Notes: generated from the sequence alone by a model not told the origin. Counted from the first letter of the stretch, positions 1-10,900 are shown. The stretch: DNA of 30,963 nucleotides from Hirudo medicinalis (GCA_011800805.1 MPNW01000606.1:6870-37832), one strand, 5' to 3'. Made by a program: numbers and translations.

Positions 1-130
1 AATACTAATATTAATATTAAATTAACGGACGATAGCAACAATGACAACAGCAAAAGAACATTCTTAATGATGGTAAGAAAACATTCGCTCATTGTTTTGA
101 AGCTTAAATTTTGACAAATTTGTTTCTTTT

Positions 131-148
131 ACTTCGCAAGTGCGAAGT
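131..148. repeat. Short perfect inverted repeat (8-bp arms)
   Basis: The arms ACTTCGCA and TGCGAAGT are perfectly complementary and separated by two bases. This could form a small hairpin in either strand. It lies just before the AAT microsatellite. No terminator or mobile-element role can be shown; it may be chance or the remnant of a small palindromic element. Confidence 0.5.
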
Positions 149-164
149 TCTAAAAGCTGTACAG

Positions 165-222
<58 letters not shown>

Positions 223-230
223 GAATATTA

Positions 231-284
<54 letters not shown>
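165..284. repeat. AAT trinucleotide microsatellite
   Basis: A nearly pure run of (AAT)n on the plus strand, with one interruption near 221-233. Reading frames through it give only poly-Ile, poly-Leu or poly-Asn and are not genes. It is length-unstable DNA and a likely site of polymorphism and assembly error. Confidence 0.97.
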
Positions 285-358
285 TTGCAAGCATCTCAAA
301 TTGCTCGCACTAACACAGAAGACATAAAATGATATTATGTTTGAATCAAAGGTTGCAA

Positions 359-738
359 TTACCTAATGATGATTCGCATAGACCCACCTTCAGGATATCC
401 TTCACTTTGACCGGGAGATCCTTCACCTTGATAAAGGGGCTGACCGGGAGATTGGTTAGGGGGTTGGCCGGAAGGTTGGAAGGAGGGCTGCCAGGGGGGC
501 TGACCGGGAGATTGGAAAGATGGTTGGGCGTGAGGTTGGATAGGGCGTTGACCGGGAGGTTGGAAGGAGGGCTGCCAGGGAGGCTGACCGGGAGATTGGA
601 AAGATGGTTGGCCGGGAGGTTGGAAGGAGGGCTGCCAGGGGGGCTGACCGGGAGATTGGAAAGATGGTTGGCAGGATGTTTGGTAAGGTTCGCTACTTGG
701 AGGAAATGGTGATCCGTGGGTGTAAGGGGGAAATGTTA
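359..738 (-). CDS. Probable last exon of a Pro/Gln-rich repeat protein
   Basis: Unrecognised gene. On the minus strand a frame stays open from an acceptor-like TTTATTTACAG (AG at 740-739) to a TAA at 361-359. It encodes about 126 residues rich in Pro, Gln, Ser and Gly. The core is three near-identical 20-residue units, QPSFQSPGQPPWQPSFQPPG, with degenerate units after them and a tail ending SMRIIIR. Several differences between the repeat copies are third-base changes in this frame (CCC/CCT, GGC/GGT), which favours it over the open plus-strand frame across the same DNA. The exon starts in phase 1, so the protein begins further right. Such composition fits an extended scaffold, an extracellular matrix protein or a cytoplasmic tail; no family is assigned. 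Confidence 0.42.
429..670. repeat. 60-bp tandem repeat (coding minisatellite)
   Basis: Units at 611-670, 551-610 and 467-526 are near identical 60-mers. A 24-bp degenerate piece sits between the last two, and decayed partial copies run to about 429. The period is a multiple of three and keeps both strands open, as expected of an expanding coding repeat. Confidence 0.85.
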
Positions 739-3547
739 CTGTAAATAAACTTTTAAGATCAAGATGTTAAAAAAACGTAATCTTCCTCATTTTTTTGATT
801 CTTTAAATCACCTTATGACGTAATTTAAAGCAGAAAAATGAGAACGTATTTATTAATGAATTAAATTTATTTGAATTAATTAACTAAATTTACATTTAAG
901 TTACATAAATATTCGATAGATCATTAATTTAGAGAGACTGCAATTGGACTCTCAAAGTAATCTGACGTCGTCTTTTGTTCAGCAAATTACGAGCAATTAC
1001 AGTCGTAATGATGGTAGGTGATCGTTGCTTAATAAATAATTAATAATAATAATAACAATGATAATAATAGCAATTAATTTATATTGATCAAGTAATTAAA
1101 TTATTACTCAAAAAATAAAATTACGTTATTAATACTGTAATAACTAATATTATAATTACCAAAGAAATGAAACCAACATTTCATAATGTAGCAAACAATT
1201 GCAAAAATTTAAAAGTGAACTTAACACTTTACAAGTTGATAAACAACACATTCAGGCTTAAAGTTCGTAAAGACAAATTTTCCCCGCTTAATATTTCTCA
1301 CCTTTATTGAGTCTATCGCTTTCTGGAGGATTGTACATGACGATAACAATTGAGCAGCGCTCACTGATCGTACTGAGAGTTCAGAAGTGTTTAAGAATGC
1401 CATCAAAAGCTGACGATTCATAGCTTCAACCTAATTTGTAGACGACGAAGGCGACAGCGATGATGATAATTGTACAATGAGGATCTTGTACTTGCCTTAC
1501 ATTGTGATTCACAAGCATTTGATCCATTCAAAATTTACTTTCAAAAGTGACTTTTTATTTAACATAGAAAATCAATTCTTTACGTCGAATTCTTTGCGTT
1601 CAAAATCTCGAATTGCAATTAATAATTAAAATGTCTTGCAGGGATTCTCCGTGGGATTCGAAAACATTTTGTAAGCAGTAATTATTTTATGTGTTTCTGT
1701 TTGAATTATATTTTTATTAAATGAAGTCGGTTGATGTCCGATAAATGTCGATTTGAGCAACGACTCAGATTTTCTGACTTGTGCTGAATTGCTTGTGCCT
1801 TGAAATAAAAAAAATAGATGTAAAATAAAGTGGCATAGACAGGATTTTAAAATCGGTCAAGGTAGGAGGGCAAATTTTTCATATGTACATTTTCACACAT
1901 AAATTTCATAACAGTAAAGTTTTGGACTGGTGGATTAGAGGCAAACAATTAATTTCACACTAGAGATAAGTAAGGAAAGCAAAGACACTTGTAATTTAGT
2001 TATCGAAACTTATAATATCTAATAAATATTGATGTCGAAAGCTTTCCTAATTTACTAGAGCTGTAATGCGATCAATAAATTATTTAGGAATTATTATATA
2101 TGAATTATACGTATTTAGCAAAATATCAAGGGAAACTGACAGGGATGGGGGGGAGGGCACTTTCCTTCCTTTCCCCCATGCTTTGCCTTAGGGAAAATAT
2201 GCAAATGTGAATACGGTAAAATACCTGAATGACACCTAGCGAATAAAAATGAAATTCTTGAACAAAAATTATATTATTTTCCATAGGGAACGAGATGTAC
2301 TTTACTCAAGAGTTGAAATGGTGTAATGAAAATTGTGTCTTTATATTTCTTTAAAAATAATTAGTTTGAATCACTTTTATTAAAGATAGAACAGTTTTCA
2401 TAAATTCCAAGCTGTCGTTACATCAATAAATTTGCGAAGGTCAAAAATTGATTCAAAGTCAAGTTATGCAGTGAATTTCTTGAAGTTCAAAGAACCGGTT
2501 GCGAATGATTTCAATATTTTATTGCTTTGTCTTTCGTCGGCACTAAAGCTCAATCAAATACGCGTTTGTAGCTCGGAATTTCAATTAATATATAAAAAAT
2601 ATGCGAAAATACAAAAGAATGGAGCGCCGTCATAAACAAGAATTAAGATGGCTCCTTTGTTGGCAACAATAAAAAGCTGACAATGCCATAAAAACGGGAA
2701 TCCCTTTCCAACACTTCCTCAGGAAGGCAGAAAGAAGAGAGTGCAAGCGTGTGACATCAAGAAACATGCTGCCGCCGTCCTTCCTAATCCTGGGATTAGA
2801 AGACGATCTGAGACACAAACATGTTGGACGCTGGAGCAGATCGCACCTGAGGTTTCAACTTGCGCTTGATTTACGGTCACAGGAGACATTCGCTCTTGAC
2901 AGGATTTCGGACCGCAAATGGAGACACATTGCTTTTTGAACCGCCTTCCCACCACATTTCATTTTTGCTGGTTTTTTCGACTTTTTTGGCGCTGATTTTT
3001 TTTTCGTGCGAGAATTTGTCGAGAATTTATTGGAGCAAATGTTTAATGGCAGATCAAGCAATCCAGGCTTCTTCCAGTTTTACGACGGCATTTCCATCAA
3101 TAGAACCAGGGAAAATATTCCTTTTCAAGATACACAAGTTATGTAAAGAAAAGGTGCCATTTGAACATTTTATATTAAATATTTTTAAAGTCATGCATAA
3201 AATAAAACCAAATTCATGTCACCAGTGAAGGGGACTTTATCCCAAGCGGTTGACCTCATCTCACAGAAAGTTTCCAAGCAATACTGATTTAAAAACAGGA
3301 TGTATAATTATGTCCTAAAAGTCTGCAAATTTCCAAAATTTTGTGGAGTCCACAATTAAAATGCATCAACGAATTGCATCCCTACAAGTATTTGTTGTTA
3401 TTTTTATAAATCCCACAAAATAAATTCATGATTTTTAAACAAAAATTTAACATTGATTTTATAATCAATGAAAACTGTAGCTTAAGAAGGATATTAACAA
3501 CACATGATAAAAATAATATACATTTAAAAATGTATTTATTGATTAAC
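739..3547. other. AT-rich stretch without a secure gene
   Basis: Apart from the tentative exon at 1431-1527 I see no supported gene. There are short AT-rich runs, an imperfect G-run/C-run hairpin near 2145-2179 and a less AT-rich block at 2640-2960. That block has open frames on both strands without recognisable domains. The remaining SSUH2 exons were looked for here on the minus strand, including the Cys-rich zinc-binding part of that family, and were not found. Confidence 0.5.
1431..1527 (-). CDS. Possible first coding exon (transmembrane segment) joined to the Pro/Gln-rich exon
   Basis: On the minus strand an ATG at 1527-1525 opens a 32-codon frame. It carries a short polar start and then a hydrophobic stretch, CTIIIIAVAFVVYKL, of transmembrane or signal-anchor length. 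The frame reaches G|GTTGAAG, a weak donor, in phase 1. That is the phase needed to join the exon starting at 738; the junction would give a Val codon and a protein of 158 residues. The donor match is poor, and without the splice the frame stops at once, so this is a tentative model. It was chosen because phase, topology and spacing agree. Confidence 0.25.
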
Positions 3548-3813
3548 CTGGAAAGCATTGCTGCTGGTCATATTCCCAATGTTCATTTGCTGGGCAGCTG
3601 TTGAACTCCAGCAACAGTGGGAGTCGCAATACCTAGTAAGAGCTTGTCGTGCCTCTTGCTGGTTTATAACTGCTGGCCTTTTTGAGGTTAAAAATCAGCA
3701 TGCAGAAGATCCATATAAATAAGGATTACCAATCACTAACCCTTTCAATTCAGGTCGGTTCTTTGGGAAATATTTGTCGATGTCATCAGATTTTGGAGGA
3801 GGGTTAAGAGGCA
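3548..3813 (-). CDS. SSUH2: SSUH2-like protein, two internal exons (partial gene)
   Basis: Two minus-strand exons, 3741-3813 and 3548-3677, joined by a 63-bp GT-AG intron in phase 2. The first encodes a Pro-rich piece with PPPKSDDIDKYFPK. The second encodes PAVINQQEARQALTRYCDSH, then CCWSSTAAQQMNIGNM and SSNAFQ. This matches the conserved N-terminal segment of SSUH2 homologues, where a PA...EEAREAL motif is followed by a Cys-Cys-Tyr/Trp-Ser motif and an SSAF motif. A strong-looking donor (CAG|GTTAAT at 3548/3547) follows. The first exon begins at the acceptor TTACCAG. Neither the N-terminal exons nor the Cys-rich DnaJ-like zinc region and C-terminus are visible, so the gene is split by long introns, misassembled or broken. 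Human SSUH2 is linked to odontogenesis; its molecular function is unclear. Confidence 0.72.
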
Positions 3814-3858
3814 CTGGTAACACAATGAAGCCCAATTTTAATGCTTTATTAACACTGN

Positions 3859-3946
<88 letters not shown>

Positions 3947-4268
3947 TTATCATCGTTGCCGTCATCATCGTCATCATCAACATCAACATCATCGTAAGTA
4001 TTATTATTATTACTATTCCTCATTATTATTGTTATTATTATTTTTATTATCATTATTATTATCAATACTATCAGTATTATTATTATTTTATTACTATTAT
4101 TATTATTATTATCATTATTATTATTATTATTATCATTAATAATTTTATTATTATATTATATATTATTATATAATAATATTAATATTATTATTGTTATTGT
4201 TATTATTATAATCATCATCATCAACATCATCATCATCATGATCATTATTACTATTATTATCGTCATTA

Positions 4269-4336
<68 letters not shown>

Positions 4337-4345
4337 ATCATCATC
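3859..4345. repeat. Composite ATT / AGT / ATC microsatellite
   Basis: After an ambiguous N at 3858 come (ATT)n to about 3890, (AGT)n at 3891-3946, mixed ATC/ATT triplets, and long ATT runs at about 4081-4140 and 4262-4331. The ATT here is the reverse complement of the AAT array at 165-284. Frames through it give poly-Asn, poly-Ile or poly-Thr and are not genes. The N shows the assembler or base caller had trouble here. Confidence 0.97.
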
Positions 4346-7300
4346 TTTAATAACTTTATATATTCGTTTATTTATTATCAATAGTGCTTTTGATATCCTT
4401 ATAAATTTAATTTCTCAACCATAATATATTTAATGTAAATCATATGGACCAATGTAACTATTGACAAAAAATAATGTAGTGACACATTGTTTTATGAATA
4501 TGTTCATCTTTCAAAACATTGTTGAATATTTAAATACTCTTTGAATTTAATCCTTAGATCGATTATCTCAAATATTTTAGCAGAGAATAAACAAAAAGAT
4601 TTATCTTTAAATTAAACAAAACAAATGAAATTAAAAATTATTTTACAGAAAATCCTCGCGCTAAAAATAAGCTTTTAAAAAAAAATTATTGTGGAGGAAA
4701 ATTCGCGAATTTAGTGGAGCAGACGACGGGAGGTTTTGAGTGCCCAATTAAAAATGCAGCAAGAATTTGATTGGCACAAAACACGGGCCCATTAGCACCA
4801 ATGGACTTTGAAAGGGGTCGCGATGTGTGGTCGGCTGCGGGCTTTTTAAAACTTTTTTAAACTCGTGTTGTTCTGCCTCCAATTTGACCTTCGCACAAGG
4901 TCATGAATATTTGACGCCGTTCGTGGGGAGCAATCAACAGATGTTGTCGCAGGTTTTATCGTCCTCCAGTTACTCTTCAGCGAATTGCATGATTTTCCCT
5001 GTTTACTTGTTTATTTATTCATTTATTTATTTATTCGTGTCTCTTCTATGCTTCCGTAGATTCTCCTACAATTTCAAGAGTTTTATGTTTTGATTTAGCA
5101 ATAGCTAAAAGTGAATTGTCTTCTTCTGTTATGAAAGAGAGTGGAAGAAATGTTTAGAGTCAACATTTGAGATGTGCATTCACATATCCGTAAAGTCCAG
5201 AAAAGCAGGAGGGCATGGAAGCATCCTGATGGAAGGATCGGCAGAGGGTACGGCTATATAGAACGTCTCCGATGGAAATTAACTTCAGCAGTCGCTAATT
5301 GATGGATGACGCCACGGCAATATAGCTCGCCAGATGCTGGGATTGGAGGCGTATGTTCCATCCCCTCTCCCCTTTTTTCACCATCTCTTCGCTTTTCATT
5401 TTCTTCTCTTTTCGAAGTTGTAACCATTGCCTGCTTGTAAATAAAAGATATTGCACTTATAATCTATGGAAATTTGGTCGACAGAATGATGTTTAAATTT
5501 TAAAATATTTTAATCAAATTTAAATAATTATTATTTGAATAATTCTCATTGTAAAATCTAAAATCTTTATTCTATTGTAATGATGAAAATCATTGAACAA
5601 GTAAGCAAGTAATATTTTTAAAAGACATTTAGTCGTCTTCAGCAGTCTTTGAAAACATCCCGAAGTGACACAAGAAGTTGCTGAACGAAGAATGGAAATA
5701 AAGAAATTGCCAAGGAAAAGTGTCAGATTTGCAAAGAGATTCCAACTGATGACAAACACTGATGGACACATGAGGGACACAGTCTCCAGCATGAAATTCA
5801 AGATCGTTCCAAATAATTTTTCGAGAACATGCCATGAATTTTTTCCTGTTTTCAATTCGATCAATTTTCTTAGTTCTAAAGTGAAAATATAATTTTTATT
5901 TAAAAGCTAAAATATCATTCGGGAAGGAATGGAATTTTCGTCACAGGAGAGGAAACAAACTTTTTAACGCCGGGGCTCAGAAGTCTGACAATTGTGACAG
6001 GAGTTTGGAAATTTTTGATGACAGCGAAATAAAGCAGGTATGCCGTAAAGATTGCCAATCAAGTCCGGATCAAGAGCGGTCAAACTTAGCCGGGGGACCG
6101 TGATTAGACCGACCGACGTTTCGTTCCCGGGATGTGTACGCAGCCCCATAAAATTTCAAGCCAACCGAACCTTCGTTTTTATCTTCTAAACTCAGTCCCA
6201 TGATAATCTCTTCACAGGACTTTCGTTTTACTCTCCACGAAACCGAATTCGTTTTCCATCGAGAAGAAATATCGTGAAAATATTGAAAAATTTCAAGAAT
6301 ATTTTTGCTTCTTTATTTTAAATTTTATTTCCTGGATTGCGTGCCGCTTGATTTGACGTTTTTAATTACTTCTTGGGACCCACAGGAATGAGGGAGTCGC
6401 AATCTTCAACGACTGAATTTCAGAGCCACGTCTTTCAAAGACATTCCACTCATCACGGGGAATCAGATCCACCTCACTGGCATGACAACTTCGCATTTTA
6501 ATAATTTTATGGAAGTAATGAGATTTCAAGAAGTTTGATTGCAGAAAACAAGGAACGTGTGAAATCACTTGCTTGCATCATAAAAGTCCAATTTAAATTA
6601 AATTTAAATCTAAGCAATTTTACAATTTTTACCAATCTTAAATGTCACTAAAAAACACAGAATTTCTTGTCGATTGTCAGAATTTAGAAAAATTATTTGA
6701 AGCATAATTTCTCCGAAAACATCCAATCTACGAAATTTACAAATGTCAAAGAACGCCTCATTACGAACCCGTCCTTAAAATCAATCCATTAAGTCCATTA
6801 CTTATTAATCTTGACACAACAAACAAACTAGTGCCATAGTCATCTCCATGTTTACGACGCTGGAGTAGTGGGCGTGGCCAAATCCTTGACGGATGGTCGC
6901 CATTGGACGCAACGAGGAGCCGTCAATAAAGTTGCATCCCGCTGTCCGGATCATAGGCAGGCAATCCGCTCAAACGATCGTTTCTTTTCATATTATCGTC
7001 CACTCTCAATATGGCTACCTCCTTTCATCGACACTCATCTTCTCGTTAGGAATTTTCAGGATTTTTTGTTGCAAAAGAAAATAAATTGTTTCTGAATGAA
7101 AATAAAAAGTCTGCTTATGAGACGATTCTCGGTGCTCCGAGGTCAAAGTTGTCGCTTGGTTCCACATTCGTATTACTAACTGTTGACATTTAACCTTAAA
7201 CCTTCTTTCAATCATCAAAAACTGAACTTCCACAAATTCTCGACGCTATGGCAAATATTTTGTCAGCGAAAACTTTGCTGATTTATCGAGCCTAAAATTG

Positions 7301-7700
7301 TTATTCACGCTGCTCGGTTAAGCGTTGGGAATCGTTTACTTGATATCAATCTTTACTGCCAAAACCCGACGGCGCCTGGCCCCCATTTAGGGACATTTCT
7401 ATGCTGATAGATTCCTCTGCGATATTTCAAAAATTGCTTTCTTTTTGTTTTCTGCAGTTTCCCCATTTCACCTCATCACGAAGAAACCTCATCTCTCGAA
7501 CTTTTTGAGGTCTTCAATCTTCCATCGATGCTTCTACGCCAACCATTCGCTCGAAGCGACCACAGCACTCTTTTGCCTTTTCCTCCATCTCTCGTATCGG
7601 TTGTCTCCCATATGCGCGACCAAGATCGGACGAAACGCACGCCAACACAGGGTCTCCATAAATTTCTACACTTCCATACCCTTCTGCACGCGAAGATAGT
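4346..7700. other. Intergenic region upstream of otp
   Basis: No gene can be supported. The stretch alternates AT-rich DNA with islands of more balanced composition, roughly 4720-4950, 5160-5360, 5640-5840, 5960-6180, 6840-7010 and 7360-7690. Open frames in the islands are short, lack domains and lack matching splice signals. Islands like these upstream of a developmental homeobox gene are candidates for cis-regulatory DNA; this is inference from position and composition only. Confidence 0.5.
5296..5310 (+). promoter_or_regulatory. Candidate homeodomain / PBX-HOX-type binding cluster
   Basis: The sequence TAATTGATGGATGAC contains a TAATTG homeodomain core overlapping TGATGGAT, which resembles bipartite PBX-HOX sites. 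A TGAC follows, as in MEIS/PREP sites. It sits in one of the less AT-rich islands about 2.6 kb upstream of the otp start. Only the motif is seen; binding is inferred. Confidence 0.3.
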
Positions 7701-7713
7701 TGAATTATAAGCG

Positions 7714-7720
7714 TATAAAT
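7714..7720 (+). promoter_or_regulatory. otp: TATA box of otp
   Basis: TATAAAT lies 190 bp upstream of the otp ATG, with a second TATAAG-like element just before it. Transcription would start near 7745, giving a 5' leader of about 165 nt. An acceptor-like TTTCTTTTCGTGACGAATGCAG overlaps the ATG, so this leader might instead be intron. Confidence 0.45.
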
Positions 7721-7909
7721 CCTTGCGGAGCCATCGCGTCGGAGCCCCTTTCTCTGCTGCACAACGAAGACGACGAAAACGACAAAGTCGAATGTGCAGG
7801 ATTGTATGTTCTTAGACTGGATTTGTTGTTAGGTTATCTGGACAATAGGAACCACACCAGCTGAAGTTCGTGGGTCTCAGAAGTAGGAGAGAATTTCTTT
7901 TCGTGACGA

Positions 7910-10900
7910 ATGCAGGATCTTCCGTTCAAAACCTGCTCCAGGCAGGATCAGGATGTCCTCCATCAACATCACGAAACACCTCCTCAAAGGATGCAACAAC
8001 AACAACAATCCAACCGATCCACGTACAGCAACAACAACGGTAGCAACAACCATCATTCCGACATCATCCTCAGTTCTTCTTCTCTCCATTCAAACTACCA
8101 ACCTCTTTCCATGAACCATCACCACCACAACAACAGCAGCAACAGCATCAACGGAAACAACTCCATCAATCACCAGCATCCTGCAGCCATGAACAACAAT
8201 AACAACAACAATAGCAACAGTAGCAACAAAAACAATCTCCACAGACAGTCCATCTCGTCCCTGCCAGCTATGACAGCATCCGACGCGGACAAGGCAGCGG
8301 CCAAACAGAAGAGGCACAGAACCCGGTTTACCCCTGCTCAGCTCAACGAGTTAGAGAGAGCCTTTTCGAAAACCCACTACCCTGATATCTTCATGAGAGA
8401 AGAACTGGCTCTCAGGATTGGCCTGACTGAGTCTAGAGTGCAGGTTTGTGACGAAGAAAGACTACAAATGAACTAGTATTTTGTTTTGTTTTATTTTAAT
8501 TTATTTATTTTATTGCAAATTTAGAAAAAAATTATTTTGTTTTTTGTTTCAATAAAACAAAAAAAAAGTTATCTTCCTGTTTTCAGTTTTTACTAAAAGT
8601 TCTGAGTTTCTCCTCTTTTTTCTTGATTGTAAATTTAATGTTTTGTTTCTGAAATTTGTCTCTAAACGTTATAAAAAAAAAACCTAATACTGTAATATCT
8701 ATGCAAATTAGAACATAATAAGTCAGAATTATTCACTTAAGTATGTCCTATCTATGCCTGACTATTCCATGTCAAGGACCATCTCATTTCACAAGGAATG
8801 TTGGAAATCAGCAAAAGGAACGAAAAGATTCAAAATAAAAAAATGATCGCATCATGCTGTAGAAAACTAATGGCATAATAATCCAAGGAAGCAATTAGAT
8901 AATCATTTAAATCAATATTAAATTAATTTAATATATAAGAACAGCTAGAGTTAGAGCTAAATGAAATTACAATCCAACTTTAATAAAGCCAATAATTTAT
9001 CAATTGGAGATGTACGTTAAATTTAACTTCTTTGGTGTCAAACCTCGCTGCTCTGTTTTGTTTTCAAAGTTACCGGCAAGAAAAGCTTCTTTAGATCAAA
9101 AAGATGAGTGGTTATTACGCAGATCTCGGTCGTCTTAACCACTATGTTAGGTTATGTTTTATTTTTGAAAGAACTTCTTGACTTGATATACATTGTTTTG
9201 CACTAAAAATCAATTTTTGTAAAATCCCAAACATTGCAAGTACGTTTTGGATTCAACATTTCATTTTGACATTTAACATAGTGTTTCGCACCGCACAAGG
9301 TTTGCATTGTATGTCGAAATGGCGATGTGAGGAAGGCAGAGATTGAGTTGTAAGGTCGATATTTTTAAAACGTTTATTAAATAAGATTTGAAATTAATGA
9401 AACAAATAACTAAAATATTTAATTTCAAGAAGTAAGAGTTAAGTTAAATAAAATAAAAATAAATAAGAATAAACAAATAATGGATTGAAAATATGGAAAT
9501 TTCGTTAATAAATTTCATATATGAAATCGAAGCAGTTAAGTTAATGATGACATTAACATGAAGTTAACCAACAAATTTTTAGTGAATGTTCTTGCACTTG
9601 ACTAAACTGGTTTAAAGCATCTTTTTTCTATTAATTAGTATTAATGAAGTATTGGAGTTTTTAAAATAAGCTATGTTAACGTCACAATAATTATATAAGT
9701 TTTTCTTAATAATCTTTGCTGCCCAATGGCTCGTTTTCATCACAAATTTAGGATTGTATGTTCGCCAACGTTTTGTCAAATTTTAACTTCAAATTGTTCC
9801 TAAATTTTATTTTGATTTTGGTAAAAATGAGAGTTTTTGGTAAGGAAGTTCAATGAGGGCAGTTATTTTAAACACGCACAGACCATGAAATTGTTGGTGT
9901 TGTTTTAAGTAAGAACTAATATTTTAAGTACAGACGATTCATATTTGAAATTCGACTGCAAATTATGAACCGAAACACAAATGAATAAGTAATTAAGTTA
10001 GTTTCTTGAGTAATGAAAAGGTATCCTAACAATGCAAATACAAGAGGCTAAAAGAAAACAAAATGAAGACGATGTTCGCCATTGGTCTAAATTACCGAAT
10101 TATTTACTTCAAGTCTCCCCGAGGAGCCATGAAAATTCAACTATTATCCCCACCTTGAAGAATGCCGACCATCTTGAGATGAAGTTCTTGCTGGGGATCG
10201 TTAAGAATTTCTCTCACGTCTATTTACTCTCTTCTGAACGGAGAAACTTATTGCCTAGCAACGGAAATAAATAAGGCAAATGTCGAGAAATTCAGAAATT
10301 TGCATGAAGAGGGAGATTAAAATGTCATTTCGAGAAATTGTCGTCATCTACAGATGTTGGATTTTATTTGAGAATCACGGAATGTCGTCAATGTTGATGT
10401 AACTTTTGTTTGATAATTACGATCAAATGTCAAGATGAGATGAATATCTAAATCGAGAATATCTCCAAGTTATCGGGGAAAGAAATAATTTAGCGGATGA
10501 GTGGGCGAATCATGATTGGTTGATGGTTGAGTGGATGGATAATGATGGATTGGGTGCATGGATTTATTTATCTTCCCTAAAATTCACCTCCCAAAATTTT
10601 GAGGACCCCCCTTTTAGCTGGGGCATGCTTCCAAGCAACTAAGTTTAATTCGGTCTTGGAAAAGCAGAACAAGGTCATCAGATGACGTCCGTGGACAAGT
10701 CTGCAGCCAGTTGCGGAGATGCACCACCGGCTCTTGCGTTAGAGCCCCAGCACAAATTTCTGAATAAATCTTTGATTGGGTGGGTGGTTGATAACGTTAA
10801 GTAAGTAGCTGGTGATTAGGTAGGCACAGGTGCAGAAGTTAATTGGGTGGGTAGGTGATGCTTGGATGGGGTGGATGGTTGATGGAGGTGGTGAAAGAAA

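Noticed and set aside
64..332. Poly-Leu and poly-Ile reading frames on both strands
   Set aside because: They are translations of the AAT microsatellite, with no domain and no non-repetitive coding sequence.
329..712. Plus-strand frame with LTGRLEGGLPG repeats
   Set aside because: It is the antisense of the Pro/Gln repeat. The synonymous pattern, acceptor and stop favour the minus strand.
2719..3228. Overlapping frames of 62-122 codons on both strands
   Set aside because: None shows a recognisable domain. They overlap one another on both strands with no splice support, and SSUH2 C-terminal motifs were not found in them.
3838..4381. Poly-Asn, poly-Thr, poly-Ile and poly-Met frames
   Set aside because: They are translations of the composite ATT/AGT/ATC array.
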